From: Microcystis sp. T1-4
GTDB taxonomy: Bacteria; Cyanobacteriota; Cyanobacteriia; Cyanobacteriales; Microcystaceae
DNA: 39,498 nucleotides
Assembly: GCF_000297435.1 (NCBI RefSeq)
Contig: NZ_CAIP01000021.1
Span: 1 to 39,498 of the forward strand
Reading direction: 5' to 3'
The notes beneath the pieces were generated by a model, which searched no databases, was not told the DNA's origin, and saw nothing but the letters and a program-made list of their open reading frames with translations. This document shows, piece after piece, positions 31,360 to 38,424 of the stretch; the first letter of the stretch is position 1, and each line of letters opens with the position of its first letter. A program made the translations under genes and the position numbers.

Positions 31360-32214
31360 ATGACTACACCTACCTTCACCATTCCCCAATCTGACCCTTC
31401 CCTTTCCCCCCGGCAATCCCTGCCGACGATGTACGATTTACCTAGTGATAATCCACTTGAACCCGGTTTGCCTGACGAATTTCACCTATTACAACCTCAG
31501 TTATTACTGCTGACTTTTCAGCCTCCCAACTGGGAACCAGAGCTAGTTTTTAGCGCCGCTGACCTTAACCTTTACTACGATGTCAGACACCCTCAATGGT
31601 ACAAGCGTCCTGATTGGTTTGGGGTGGTTGGTGTTCCTCGTCTCTACGATGGCCATGACCTGCGCTTAAGTTATGTGATTTGGCAGGAAGGGGTTTCCCC
31701 TGCGATTGTGGTGGAATTATTGTCTCCAGGTACGGAAAATCAAGATTTAGGCGAAGAACTACGCCAACCAGAAGAACCGCCAACTAAGTGGACAGTTTAT
31801 GAACAGATTTTGCAGGTTCCCTACTATGTAGTTTTTAGCCGCTATACTAACCAACTTCAAGCGTTTGAACTGGTAGATGGTCATTACCAACCCGTGACTT
31901 TAGTGGAGGGACGCTTACCGATTCCTCAACTGGAATTGAGCTTGGGTTTGTGGCAAGGTTCCTATCGGGGAATTGAGCGGCTATGGTTGCGCTGGTTGAC
32001 GCTGGAGGGAGAGTTGATTCCCCTGGCCGATGAGGAGTTAATTGTGGCGAAACAAGAGGTTTCTGCGGCGAAACAAGAGGCTTCTGCGGCGAAACAAGAG
32101 GCTTCTGTGGCGAAACAAGAGGCTTCTGTGGCCAAACAACGAGCAGAACAACTAGCGGCACGATTGCGGGAATTAGGGATAGATCCTGAAACTATTCCTC
32201 AGATTGACTTTTAA
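31360..32214 (+). CDS. Uma2-family (DUF820) nuclease-fold protein with 7-aa repeats
   Basis: A 284-aa second Uma2 paralog. The core has RPDWFGVVGVPRLY with the conserved Asp, LSYVIWQEGVSPAIVVELLSPGTE with the conserved Glu, and KWTVYEQILQVPYYVVFSRY with the Lys/Tyr/Tyr pattern. The C-terminus has four to five tandem 7-residue units (AKQEASA/AKQEASV, 21 bp each; 32045-32135), a perfect heptad, suited to a coiled coil. Compared with the first Uma2 protein, the tail repeat is different in length and sequence but similar in composition (K-Q-E-A). The gene starts directly after a CTGATAA array and is followed by a hairpin at 32238-32262, then by the convergent PEP-CTERM gene B. Confidence 0.88.
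   Translation: MTTPTFTIPQSDPSLSPRQSLPTMYDLPSDNPLEPGLPDEFHLLQPQLLLLTFQPPNWEPELVFSAADLNLYYDVRHPQWYKRPDWFGVVGVPRLYDGHDLRLSYVIWQEGVSPAIVVELLSPGTENQDLGEELRQPEEPPTKWTVYEQILQVPYYVVFSRYTNQLQAFELVDGHYQPVTLVEGRLPIPQLELSLGLWQGSYRGIERLWLRWLTLEGELIPLADEELIVAKQEVSAAKQEASAAKQEASVAKQEASVAKQRAEQLAARLRELGIDPETIPQIDF
32045..32135 (+). repeat. In-gene 21-bp tandem repeat
   Basis: The unit is GCGAAACAAGAGGCTTCTG plus two bases (GCG/GTG/GTT variants), four to five copies in frame. Confidence 0.93.
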
Positions 32215-32237
32215 ATTTAGGCAGAGCCTAAATGTTT

Positions 32238-32262
32238 GGTTCCAAGGCTCTGCCTTGGAACC
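32238..32262. repeat. Perfect palindrome GGTTCCAAGGC-N3-GCCTTGGAACC
   Basis: An 11-bp perfect inverted repeat with a 3-bp loop (TCT) directly after Uma2 gene B and before the terminator of gene B. It could act as a terminator or transcript-end structure for either gene. Confidence 0.7.
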
Positions 32263-32280
32263 AGGTATCAAAAACCCCCC

Positions 32281-32314
32281 AAAAAAGAGAGAGGAAACCC
32301 GCGTCTCCTCTCCC
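32281..32314 (-). terminator. Terminator of PEP-CTERM gene B
   Basis: Same stem as at 30391-30424 (GAGAGGAGACGC...TCCTCTCTC, then TTTTTT on the minus strand). Confidence 0.7.
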
Positions 32315-32322
32315 TTGGGGCA

Positions 32323-33063
32323 TTATTTCCTCGCTTTGCGGACAGCACCTCCTAACATTAAACCGCCCAGTGTGATAAAACCAAGAAGGCTAGAGGGTTC
32401 GGGGACAGTTACAGGCTCAGGCTGATTTCCGGGCACGGTCAACACACTCGACATCGCATACAGCGACTTCGCAGTGGAATAAACGTCAGTGGTCTCCGCT
32501 ATCCAACCAGAAAAAACCACGGAATCAGCCCGCCCCGCGGCCGCGGAACCAAAGAACCCTCCGCCCAACTGATTCTGAGGAAATCCGGTACCGAGATAAA
32601 CTGATCCTGTCCAAACAAGGTTGGAGGAGATAACATCGTTAGGTTGTAGATTTATGGGGTGTTGGAGAGACCCATCCCAGAGATCGGCATTATTGTTGGC
32701 GACCTTGTTGCCATTTATCAGGTAGATGGGAACACCCGTACTCGATGGATTAGTACCTGTATTATCACGAGCAGCGACTGCGCTCGTAGAACCGATCGCC
32801 TTCCAAGTGGTCGTCAGTCCAGCACCTGAAAGAGCATTTGCAAGAGCGCTTCCTGTTACCTGATTAGTAACAAAGGTATTGTAGTCGTTGATGTCGGTAC
32901 TTGTTGCATCCCGCGTGCCAGCAGTCACAAACACCAAACGATACTGATCGCCCGGGAGCAAGTCAGTAGGGACGACCACCAAAGCAGCTTGTGCTGCACC
33001 AGCCGTTCCTAGAGTGGCTGCTAGGGCAACCCCGGATAGAATGCCGAGTTGTAATTTCATCAA
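32323..33063 (-). CDS. PEP-CTERM surface protein B (246 aa)
   Basis: A secreted protein with signal peptide (MMKLQLGILSGVALAATLG, then TAGAAQA) and PEP-CTERM tag (VPEPSSLLGFITLGGLMLGG, then AVRKARK). Signal and tag differ from those of protein A by only a few residues. The middle domain is unrelated to that of A: GDQYRLVFVTAGTRDATSTD, then DINDYNTFVTNQV, and LWDGSLQHPINLQP are typical of another PEP-CTERM ectodomain group. It should be exported by Sec and processed by an exosortase. The shared ends with a different centre suggest cassette duplication with replacement of the ectodomain. Confidence 0.87.
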   Translation of the reverse strand: MMKLQLGILSGVALAATLGTAGAAQAALVVVPTDLLPGDQYRLVFVTAGTRDATSTDINDYNTFVTNQVTGSALANALSGAGLTTTWKAIGSTSAVAARDNTGTNPSSTGVPIYLINGNKVANNNADLWDGSLQHPINLQPNDVISSNLVWTGSVYLGTGFPQNQLGGGFFGSAAAGRADSVVFSGWIAETTDVYSTAKSLYAMSSVLTVPGNQPEPVTVPEPSSLLGFITLGGLMLGGAVRKARK

Positions 33064-33240
33064 AAAAAAAGGGTTAATGGTAGATGGTTTGAGTGCGTGA
33101 CATTTCGATTCGGGTTAAGCAATAGGGCAACCCAAAACAATGACCAGCGAACCTAACATTCAAGAGCATACACACTCCCCCCCGCATTGTATCAAACGCT
33201 ACAATTTAATAAATATTTACATTCCTCTCCCCCAAGGCTT
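33064..33240. repeat. Duplicated leader of the PEP-CTERM cassettes
   Basis: This leader matches 31100-31270 closely: AAAGGGTTAATGGTA, then GACATTTCGATTCGGGTTA, GCAATAGGGCAACCC, GACCAGCGAA, and the inverted repeat ATTGTA/TACAAT are shared. It is the 5' flank of PEP-CTERM gene B. The rest, up to the ABC permease at 33393, is AT-rich and holds nothing else I can support. Confidence 0.85.
33186..33205. promoter_or_regulatory. Conserved inverted repeat ATTGTA-N8-TACAAT (copy B)
   Basis: Second copy of the inverted repeat; the spacer is TCAAACGC here and TCAAAAGC in copy A. Confidence 0.5.
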
Positions 33241-33392
33241 GCGCCCCTTGTATATTGGAGAAGTGGTAGGGTGTCAGCCTTTTCTTCGAGAGGATTTGCT
33301 GATCACCGGAACCCCAAGAGAGCCATCTGATCACTTATAAACTGTTGACTATCTAAATTACTCGTTAAGACTGCATTAGAGGTAAATATTTC

Positions 33393-34289
33393 ATGAGCCA
33401 AACCATCACACCTTCTTCCTTAAAAGCTAGTTTAGCCCCCAATCCCACCAGAGCAGCAACGGTGGACGATGGGGGAAATGTGCTAGGGGAATTTCTGCAA
33501 GAAACTCTGGCCATGACTAAACGTCTGTTCATCCAATTACAACGTCGTCCTTCAACCCTAATCGCGGGGGTAATTCAGCCCTTTATGTGGCTGATTTTAT
33601 TCGGGGCATTGTTTTATAAGGCTCCCCAGGGTCTATTCGGCAACGATCTCAGTTATGCTAAATTTCTCGCCCCCGGGGTGATTGTCTTTACCGCTTTTTC
33701 TGGGGCCCTCAATGCTGGTTTGCCGGTAATGTTCGATCGAGAATTTGGCTTCCTTAACCGTCTCTTGGTAGCACCTTTAACCACTCGTTACTCGATCGTG
33801 GCCGCTTCTACCATCTATATTATCGCCCTCAGTTTCATCCAAACCGCCTCGATCGTGGCCGCTAGTGCCTTTTTAGGGGCAGGATTGCCCAGTTTAGCTG
33901 GATTAGGTGCGATCGCTTTGATTGTTTTCCTAATAGTTTTGGGTATGACTGCCTTAAGTCTCAGTTTAACCTTTGCTCTGCCCGGACATATCGAATTAAT
34001 CGCCGTCATTTTCGTCACCAATTTACCGCTTTTATTTGCCAGTACCGCCCTCGCTCCCTTAAACTTTATGGCAGATTGGTTACAAGTAATCGCTAGTCTC
34101 AACCCTCTTACCTATGCGATCGAACCGATCCGTTATATTTATTTCAATCAGCACTGGTCTTTTGATAGCATAGTCTTACAAACCCCTTGGCTTGACCTCA
34201 ATTTCTTGACAGTTTTAGCCCTGCTCTTCGCTTTTGATCTGCTAATCCTTTTAGCAATTCAGCCCTTACTTCGTCGTCGTTTTGCTTAA
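33393..34289 (+). CDS. ABC-2 type transporter permease
   Basis: A 298-aa permease with six hydrophobic segments, preceded by about 60 polar residues. The family signature lies in the first half: FLQETLAMTKRLFIQLQRRPSTLIAGVIQPFMWLILFGALF, then KFLAPGVIVFTAFSGALNAGLPVMFDREFGFLNRLLVAPL, the usual loop of DrrB/NodJ-like exporters. Such proteins pair with a separate ATPase to export drugs, lipids or polysaccharide; no adjacent ATPase gene of that type is here (the Mla ATPase at 14769 is a different group). It lies downstream of the PEP-CTERM block and is followed by a repeat region. Confidence 0.88.
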   Translation: MSQTITPSSLKASLAPNPTRAATVDDGGNVLGEFLQETLAMTKRLFIQLQRRPSTLIAGVIQPFMWLILFGALFYKAPQGLFGNDLSYAKFLAPGVIVFTAFSGALNAGLPVMFDREFGFLNRLLVAPLTTRYSIVAASTIYIIALSFIQTASIVAASAFLGAGLPSLAGLGAIALIVFLIVLGMTALSLSLTFALPGHIELIAVIFVTNLPLLFASTALAPLNFMADWLQVIASLNPLTYAIEPIRYIYFNQHWSFDSIVLQTPWLDLNFLTVLALLFAFDLLILLAIQPLLRRRFA

Positions 34290-34291
34290 AT

Positions 34292-34330
34292 CAGTTATCA
34301 GTTATAAGTTATCAGTTTACTGTTCACTGA
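34292..34330 (+). repeat. Two-part repeat: TTATCAG plus TTTACTGTTCACTGA
   Basis: A short copy right after the permease stop codon, with both parts joined as at 14634-14707. Confidence 0.85.
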
Positions 34331-34407
34331 AAAGCCTACAACTTTCTCACCACCAAAAACTAGACAAGTAAGTAGTTATAATTAAATTGAAGATAGATTT
34401 TGCCTCT

Positions 34408-34520
34408 GATCCCCCCTTAGTCCCCCCTTGATAAGGGGGGTGCCGATCCCCCCTTAGTCCCCCCCTTGATAAGGGGGGGTGCCGATCCCCCCTTAGTCCC
34501 CCCTTGATAAGGGGGGTGCC
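34408..34520. repeat. Three tandem copies of a 37-39 bp hairpin repeat
   Basis: Units at 34408-34444, 34445-34483 and 34484-34520, each with GATCCCCCCTTAG and CCCCCCTTGATAAGGGGGG (a C6 run pairing with a G6 run), ending in TGCC. The middle unit is two bases longer, one extra C and one extra G, keeping the stem paired. Confidence 0.95.
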
Positions 34521-34571
34521 TGACAACTTTTAACACCTACCCACTTAATTTTCTGAGGAGTTAGTTAGATT

Positions 34572-34904
34572 ATGAATACTCAAAAAATGTTGCTCAAATC
34601 GTCTTTATTCCTAGCTACTGTTTTATTGGTCGGGGCTGATTTTAGTCCGCAAGTGTTAGCTCAAAGCTTGAACCCCAGTCAACCGGACTATCAAAAAAAT
34701 GAACGTAGTTCCGATGGCAGGGATGGTCTCGGTGGTTTTAATCCTTTAGACTTGATTCATAATAGTAATTTTCGCCGTAGTCGGGACGGATCGGAATTTC
34801 AGGAAGACACCCTCAATAATATCAACGAAGCGGCCGAGGAGTTTAAACGCAAGCAAAGGGAACAACTGGAAAATCGGCAAAATCCTGCCCCAGAAACCAA
34901 ATAA
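34572..34904 (+). CDS. Small secreted hypothetical protein (110 aa)
   Basis: No family recognised. Residues 1-31 form a signal peptide (KMLLKSSLFLATVLLVGADF, then cleavage near VLAQS). The mature part is Asn/Asp/Gly-rich (SSDGRDGLGGFNPLDLIHN), followed by a charged helix (NINEAAEEFKRKQREQLENRQN). No cysteines are left in the mature chain. It lies between the hairpin repeats and the petP-ArsA-chlG group and has AGGAG near the start (TGAGGAGTTAGTTAGATT before the ATG). Confidence 0.6.
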   Translation: MNTQKMLLKSSLFLATVLLVGADFSPQVLAQSLNPSQPDYQKNERSSDGRDGLGGFNPLDLIHNSNFRRSRDGSEFQEDTLNNINEAAEEFKRKQREQLENRQNPAPETK

Positions 34905-35054
34905 AACCTTTTTGCTAGTATATATGATCGCTAAGTGCAGATGATCTGAGAAAGACCAGTAACTGAAGATGATTGGGGGGTTTATCTGACACGAATTTAT
35001 ATTAAACTTAGGATTGGTTTATTGAATTATCGTCTTATTAAAACTGTGGAAGTA

Positions 35055-35246
35055 ATGGAAATCGGGCAAAAAGTCAAGGTCTGTCGCTTAAGAGACCGCG
35101 TTAACTCGGATGTAGCGGGTAAATTGGGTAAAGTGGGTGTCATCAAAAATTTTAAGATGACCGATGGCAGCGGTGTTGGTGCTGTTGTCCAGTTCGATGA
35201 TAAGACCGCTACTTGGTTTTTTGAGGATGAACTCAAACTCATCTAA
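35055..35246 (+). CDS. petP: PetP-like cytochrome b6f-associated protein (DUF2862)
   Basis: A 63-aa protein from the ATG at 35055 (MEIGQKVKVCRLRDRV); an upstream TTG at 35022 would add 11 residues without support. The compact SH3-like pattern with LGKVGVIKNFKMTDGSGVGAVVQF and TWFFEDELK is that of the DUF2862 family, to which the b6f regulatory subunit PetP (Synechocystis Ssr2998) belongs. PetP sits peripherally on the b6f complex and tunes cyclic and linear electron flow. I identify it by pattern and position, so paralogs of the same family remain possible. The ArsA/Get3-like gene follows 22 bp downstream, and chlG after that. Confidence 0.75.
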   Translation: MEIGQKVKVCRLRDRVNSDVAGKLGKVGVIKNFKMTDGSGVGAVVQFDDKTATWFFEDELKLI

Positions 35247-35268
35247 ATACAACGCTTAGGAATTAATT

Positions 35269-36345
35269 ATGTCCTTAATTTTGACCTTTTTGGGCAAGGG
35301 GGGCAGCGGTCGCAGTACGATAGCGATCGCTTCGGCAAAGAAAATGGCTGGTCTGGGGTCAAAAGTTCTCTTGATCGGTCAAGATTCCGGCCCTGCTTGG
35401 GGATTACTCCTCAAGGCCTCCCCTAGCTCCTCCATTACGGAAATTGCCCCTAATCTCTCGGTTGTGCAGCTTAGTAGTACACAGTTACTAGAAAAAAGTT
35501 GGGAAGAAGTCAAGGAATTGGAAAAGCAGTATTTGCGTTCTCCCACCTTGAAAAATGTTTATGGTCAAGAGTTGGGCATTTTACCCGGAATGGACCAAGC
35601 TCTAGCTTTAAATTTCCTGCGGGAACAGCATAAAAGCGGAAATTACGATGTCATCATCTACGACGGCAGCGGAGATATCAACAGTCTGCGAATGTTGGGG
35701 ATTCCCGAGGTGGGTAGCTGGTATTCACGGCGTTTTCGGCAGGTTTTCAGCGATTCCGAGATCGGTCGCACCCTTTCCCCCTTTTTCCAACCGATTGCCG
35801 CTGCCGTGCTGAATTTCTCCTTTAATCCCGACGGTTTAGGTCAGAAGGGCGATAATAACATTTTAGACGAGGGGCGCTCCGCTTTAGCCGATCCTCGGCG
35901 AGTTTTAGCCTATCTAGTCACCAATGATGATCCAATTGCGATCGCAGAGGCCAAATATCTTTGGGGTGGGGCGCAGCAAATCGGTTTAAATGTGGGGGGA
36001 GTGATTTTTAATCGCTGCCAGAGTGCTACGGAGGATTTTGCCCCGCTGCCAGCCGCGATTTTACCCGACCGTCAAGGAGAAGATTGGCAGGAGTTAATCG
36101 CCGAGTTACCCAATTTTCTCACGGTGCAGCCGCCCAAACCGTTAATAATCGATACGGCAGCCGCTCAGGTCAAGGTTTATTTACCCGGATTCGAGAAAAA
36201 ACAGGTAAAACTGACGCAATCGGGTCCAGAATTAACCATCGAAGCCGGGGATCAACGGCGTAATATTGATGTACCACCGCCTCTAACCGGAAGATCGGTA
36301 AAAGGGGCAAAATTCCAAGACGGTTACTTAATTATTTCTTTTTAA
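35269..36345 (+). CDS. ArsA/Get3-like ATPase with C-terminal HSP20-like domain
   Basis: A 358-aa SIMIBI P-loop ATPase of the ArsA/Get3 group. The N-terminal motif FLGKGGSGRSTIAIA keeps the signature Lys (K10) but has Arg15 where the usual deviant Walker A has the second Lys (KGGxGK[ST]). DVIIYDGSGDINSLRMLG is the Walker B/switch region. The Cys and TRC40-insert features of eukaryotic Get3 are absent. The last 75 residues (about 283-358: PPKPLIIDTAAAQVKVYLPGFEKKQVKLTQ, then RRNIDVPPPLTGR and GYLIISF) match the ArsA_HSP20 domain. A role in handling membrane proteins is inferred from the family and from its place between petP and chlG (6 bp gap). Confidence 0.82.
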   Translation: MSLILTFLGKGGSGRSTIAIASAKKMAGLGSKVLLIGQDSGPAWGLLLKASPSSSITEIAPNLSVVQLSSTQLLEKSWEEVKELEKQYLRSPTLKNVYGQELGILPGMDQALALNFLREQHKSGNYDVIIYDGSGDINSLRMLGIPEVGSWYSRRFRQVFSDSEIGRTLSPFFQPIAAAVLNFSFNPDGLGQKGDNNILDEGRSALADPRRVLAYLVTNDDPIAIAEAKYLWGGAQQIGLNVGGVIFNRCQSATEDFAPLPAAILPDRQGEDWQELIAELPNFLTVQPPKPLIIDTAAAQVKVYLPGFEKKQVKLTQSGPELTIEAGDQRRNIDVPPPLTGRSVKGAKFQDGYLIISF

Positions 36346-36351
36346 GGGATT

Positions 36352-37332
36352 ATGTCGAACACCGAGATCGAAAACAAGGACGAGCGGGGGGCCAAAACTC
36401 GCCAATTATTGGGCATGAAAGGGGCCTCATCGGCAGAAACCTCCCTCTGGAAAATCCGCTTACAATTGATGAAGCCGATCACTTGGATTCCCCTAATTTG
36501 GGGGGTTGTCTGTGGGGCTGCTTCATCGGGTAATTATACTTGGTCTTTAGAAGATGTCTTAAAATCGGCCACCTGTATGTTACTTTCCGGTCCGTTGATG
36601 ACCGGTTATACCCAAACTTTAAATGATTTTTACGATCGAGAAATCGATGCAATTAATGAACCCTATCGTCCGATTCCTTCGGGGGTGATTTCTATTCCGC
36701 AAGTAGTCGGTCAGATTTTGGTTTTATTAGTGGGTGGATTGGGAATAGCTTATCTTCTCGATCGCTGGGCCGGTCATGATTTCCCGATCATGCTTTGTTT
36801 AACCCTATTTGGTTCTTTTATTGCCTATATTTATTCAGCGCCACCCTTAAAATTAAAACAAAATGGTTGGCTAGGAAATTATGCCCTCGGTGCTAGTTAT
36901 ATAGCATTACCTTGGTGGGCAGGTCACGCCCTTTTTGGTCAGTTAAATGGGACAATTATGATCCTAACCCTCATCTATAGTCTAGCGGGGTTAGGCATTG
37001 CTGTAGTTAACGACTTTAAAAGTGTGGAAGGTGACGAAAAATTAGGCTTAAAATCCTTGCCAGTTATGTTTGGAATTACCACTGCCGCTTGGATTTGTGT
37101 GATTATGATCGATGTTTTTCAAGCGGGAATTGCTGGCTATCTCATCAGTATTCATCAGAATCTTTATGCCGCTATTTTACTGTTATTAATTATCCCTCAG
37201 ATCACTTTCCAAGATATGTATTTTCTGCGGGATCCGCTCAAAAATGATGTCAAATATCAAGCCAGCGCCCAGCCTTTTCTAGTGTTAGGAATGTTGGTGA
37301 CAGGTTTGGCTTTAGGTCAGGGGATACTCTAA
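36352..37332 (+). CDS. chlG: Chlorophyll synthase ChlG
   Basis: UbiA-family prenyltransferase that attaches a phytyl or geranylgeranyl tail to chlorophyllide a; 326 aa, about eight to nine membrane helices. The two Asp-rich motifs are NDFYDREIDAINEPYRPIPSG (about 104-124) and VNDFKSVEGDEKLG (second motif). The N-terminal part KIRLQLMKPITWIPLIWGVVCGAASSG is typical for cyanobacterial ChlG. In Synechocystis ChlG forms a complex with HliD, Ycf39 and YidC; a Hlip gene lies 1.1 kb downstream here and yidC is elsewhere in this window. It starts 6 bp after the ArsA-like gene, so the two are probably cotranscribed. Confidence 0.95.
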   Translation: MSNTEIENKDERGAKTRQLLGMKGASSAETSLWKIRLQLMKPITWIPLIWGVVCGAASSGNYTWSLEDVLKSATCMLLSGPLMTGYTQTLNDFYDREIDAINEPYRPIPSGVISIPQVVGQILVLLVGGLGIAYLLDRWAGHDFPIMLCLTLFGSFIAYIYSAPPLKLKQNGWLGNYALGASYIALPWWAGHALFGQLNGTIMILTLIYSLAGLGIAVVNDFKSVEGDEKLGLKSLPVMFGITTAAWICVIMIDVFQAGIAGYLISIHQNLYAAILLLLIIPQITFQDMYFLRDPLKNDVKYQASAQPFLVLGMLVTGLALGQGIL

Positions 37333-37400
37333 AAGATTGTAATTAATAAAAACAGGAAATATCCAGTTGACGGGCGAGGATCGCCTTGAATCGGTCTTCG

Positions 37401-37418
37401 GTTTAAGGTAACTTAAAC
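37401..37418. promoter_or_regulatory. Inverted repeat GTTTAAG-GTAA-CTTAAAC
   Basis: A perfect 7-bp inverted repeat about 70 bp downstream of chlG, 190 bp upstream of the Bax-inhibitor-like gene. It could be an operator or transcript-end structure. Confidence 0.4.
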
Positions 37419-37532
37419 GGTTAAGAGGGGAGAAAACTGTGGCTTCTAGCTAGATCCCTAGTCTTTTCGTTACAATCAAGAGGGAATCGATGCCGGGGAG
37501 AAGATTACTTTTTTTCTTCCCTGCGATTCAGC

Positions 37533-37556
37533 ATTCTTGACGAACTAATCAAGAAT
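37533..37556. promoter_or_regulatory. Inverted repeat ATTCTTGA-N8-TCAAGAAT
   Basis: A perfect 8-bp inverted repeat 52 bp upstream of the likely ATG of the Bax-inhibitor-like gene. It may be an operator or a leader hairpin. Confidence 0.4.
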
Positions 37557-37607
37557 AGTTTCTGTTTAACAAGATTGATTCAGACAAGTATCTCGAACCT
37601 AGTCACC

Positions 37608-38336
37608 ATGAGTAATACCAGTAATTTTCGTCAAGCTTTACGCGAGGCTAAAAGCCAAGCACTTATCGGCCCTAATGTTATCCCCAAGGCCCTGCCCTAT
37701 CTCGGTGGCGGTCTAATTTTGACTGCGGTGGGAACCTATGGCGGTTTAGGTGTGATCCAATCCTATCCCCAGATTTTCTTCCCGACTTTCTTTGTCGCCC
37801 TGGTTGCCGAGATTATTTTATTTTTTGTCGCGCGTAGTAGTGCGGAAAGCGGCAATAAAAGCACTGCTCTGCCCCTGCTGACTCTCTATAGCCTTCTTTC
37901 TGGCTATACTCTCAGTGGAATCGTCTATGTGGCCCTAGGTACTTCCGGTGTTGGTTTGCGAGGAGTGGCAATTGCTGCCCTCGGTTGCGGCCTCGCTTTT
38001 GTGTTGGGACGGAATATCGGCTCGAATCTGTCGGAAAAAGATGGTTTGGCGCTGACTCAAACCGTGAGCATCGGTATTCTCGCTCTTTTTATTGTTCTCA
38101 TTGGTCAGCTAATTTTCTTTATCTTTACTGGTGCTAATCCCACCTGGTTAGAAATCGCTATTTCTGGCATCGGGGTTTTCTTGTTTGCCGGCTCCGCAGT
38201 CGTGGACTTTTACATCTTGCCCCGTACCTACAGAGATGAACAGTATCTCAGTGCTGCTTTATCGATGTATTTGACCTATATCAACCTATTTATCTTTATT
38301 CTGCGCCTTTTAATCGCCCTTAACGGTCGGGATTAG
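37608..38336 (+). CDS. Bax inhibitor-1 (BI-1/YccA)-like membrane protein
   Basis: A 242-aa protein with about seven membrane helices. The likely start is the ATG at 37608 (MSNTSNFRQALREAKSQ); a TTG at 37575 would add 11 residues. The pattern of a short N-terminal cytoplasmic tail, seven close helices (e.g. TLYSLLSGYTLSGIVYVALG, IAALGCGLAFVLGRNIG) and a C-terminal AALSMYLTYINLFIFILRLL, the YLDxINLFxxLLxxL-like ending, is typical of the BI-1 family. Bacterial members such as BsYetJ are pH-sensitive calcium leak channels; the cyanobacterial role is unknown. The upstream spacer carries two inverted repeats. Confidence 0.83.
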   Translation: MSNTSNFRQALREAKSQALIGPNVIPKALPYLGGGLILTAVGTYGGLGVIQSYPQIFFPTFFVALVAEIILFFVARSSAESGNKSTALPLLTLYSLLSGYTLSGIVYVALGTSGVGLRGVAIAALGCGLAFVLGRNIGSNLSEKDGLALTQTVSIGILALFIVLIGQLIFFIFTGANPTWLEIAISGIGVFLFAGSAVVDFYILPRTYRDEQYLSAALSMYLTYINLFIFILRLLIALNGRD

Positions 38337-38403
38337 GGCAAATAGGGAGGAGTTAGAAATTAGTTACACCCTAAGTTCTAACTCCGCTAGAATAGTAAAG
38401 AAA

Positions 38404-38420
38404 TGTAAACGGCCTGTAAA
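38404..38420 (+). promoter_or_regulatory. Direct repeat TGTAAA-N5-TGTAAA, HLR1-like
   Basis: On the minus strand this reads TTTACA-N5-TTTACA, recalling the RpaB-binding HLR1 element, but the repeat period is 11 rather than 10 and it lies only 4 nt before the Hlip ATG. It may be chance. Confidence 0.25.
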
Positions 38421-38424
38421 GATT

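Noticed and set aside
31847..32161. Minus-strand frame with SPQKPLV repeats
   Set aside because: Antisense of the 21-bp repeat in Uma2-B; no start signals.
33240..33392. Promoter TTGACT at 33344 for the ABC permease
   Set aside because: No -10 hexamer lies at 16-18 bp; too weak to call.
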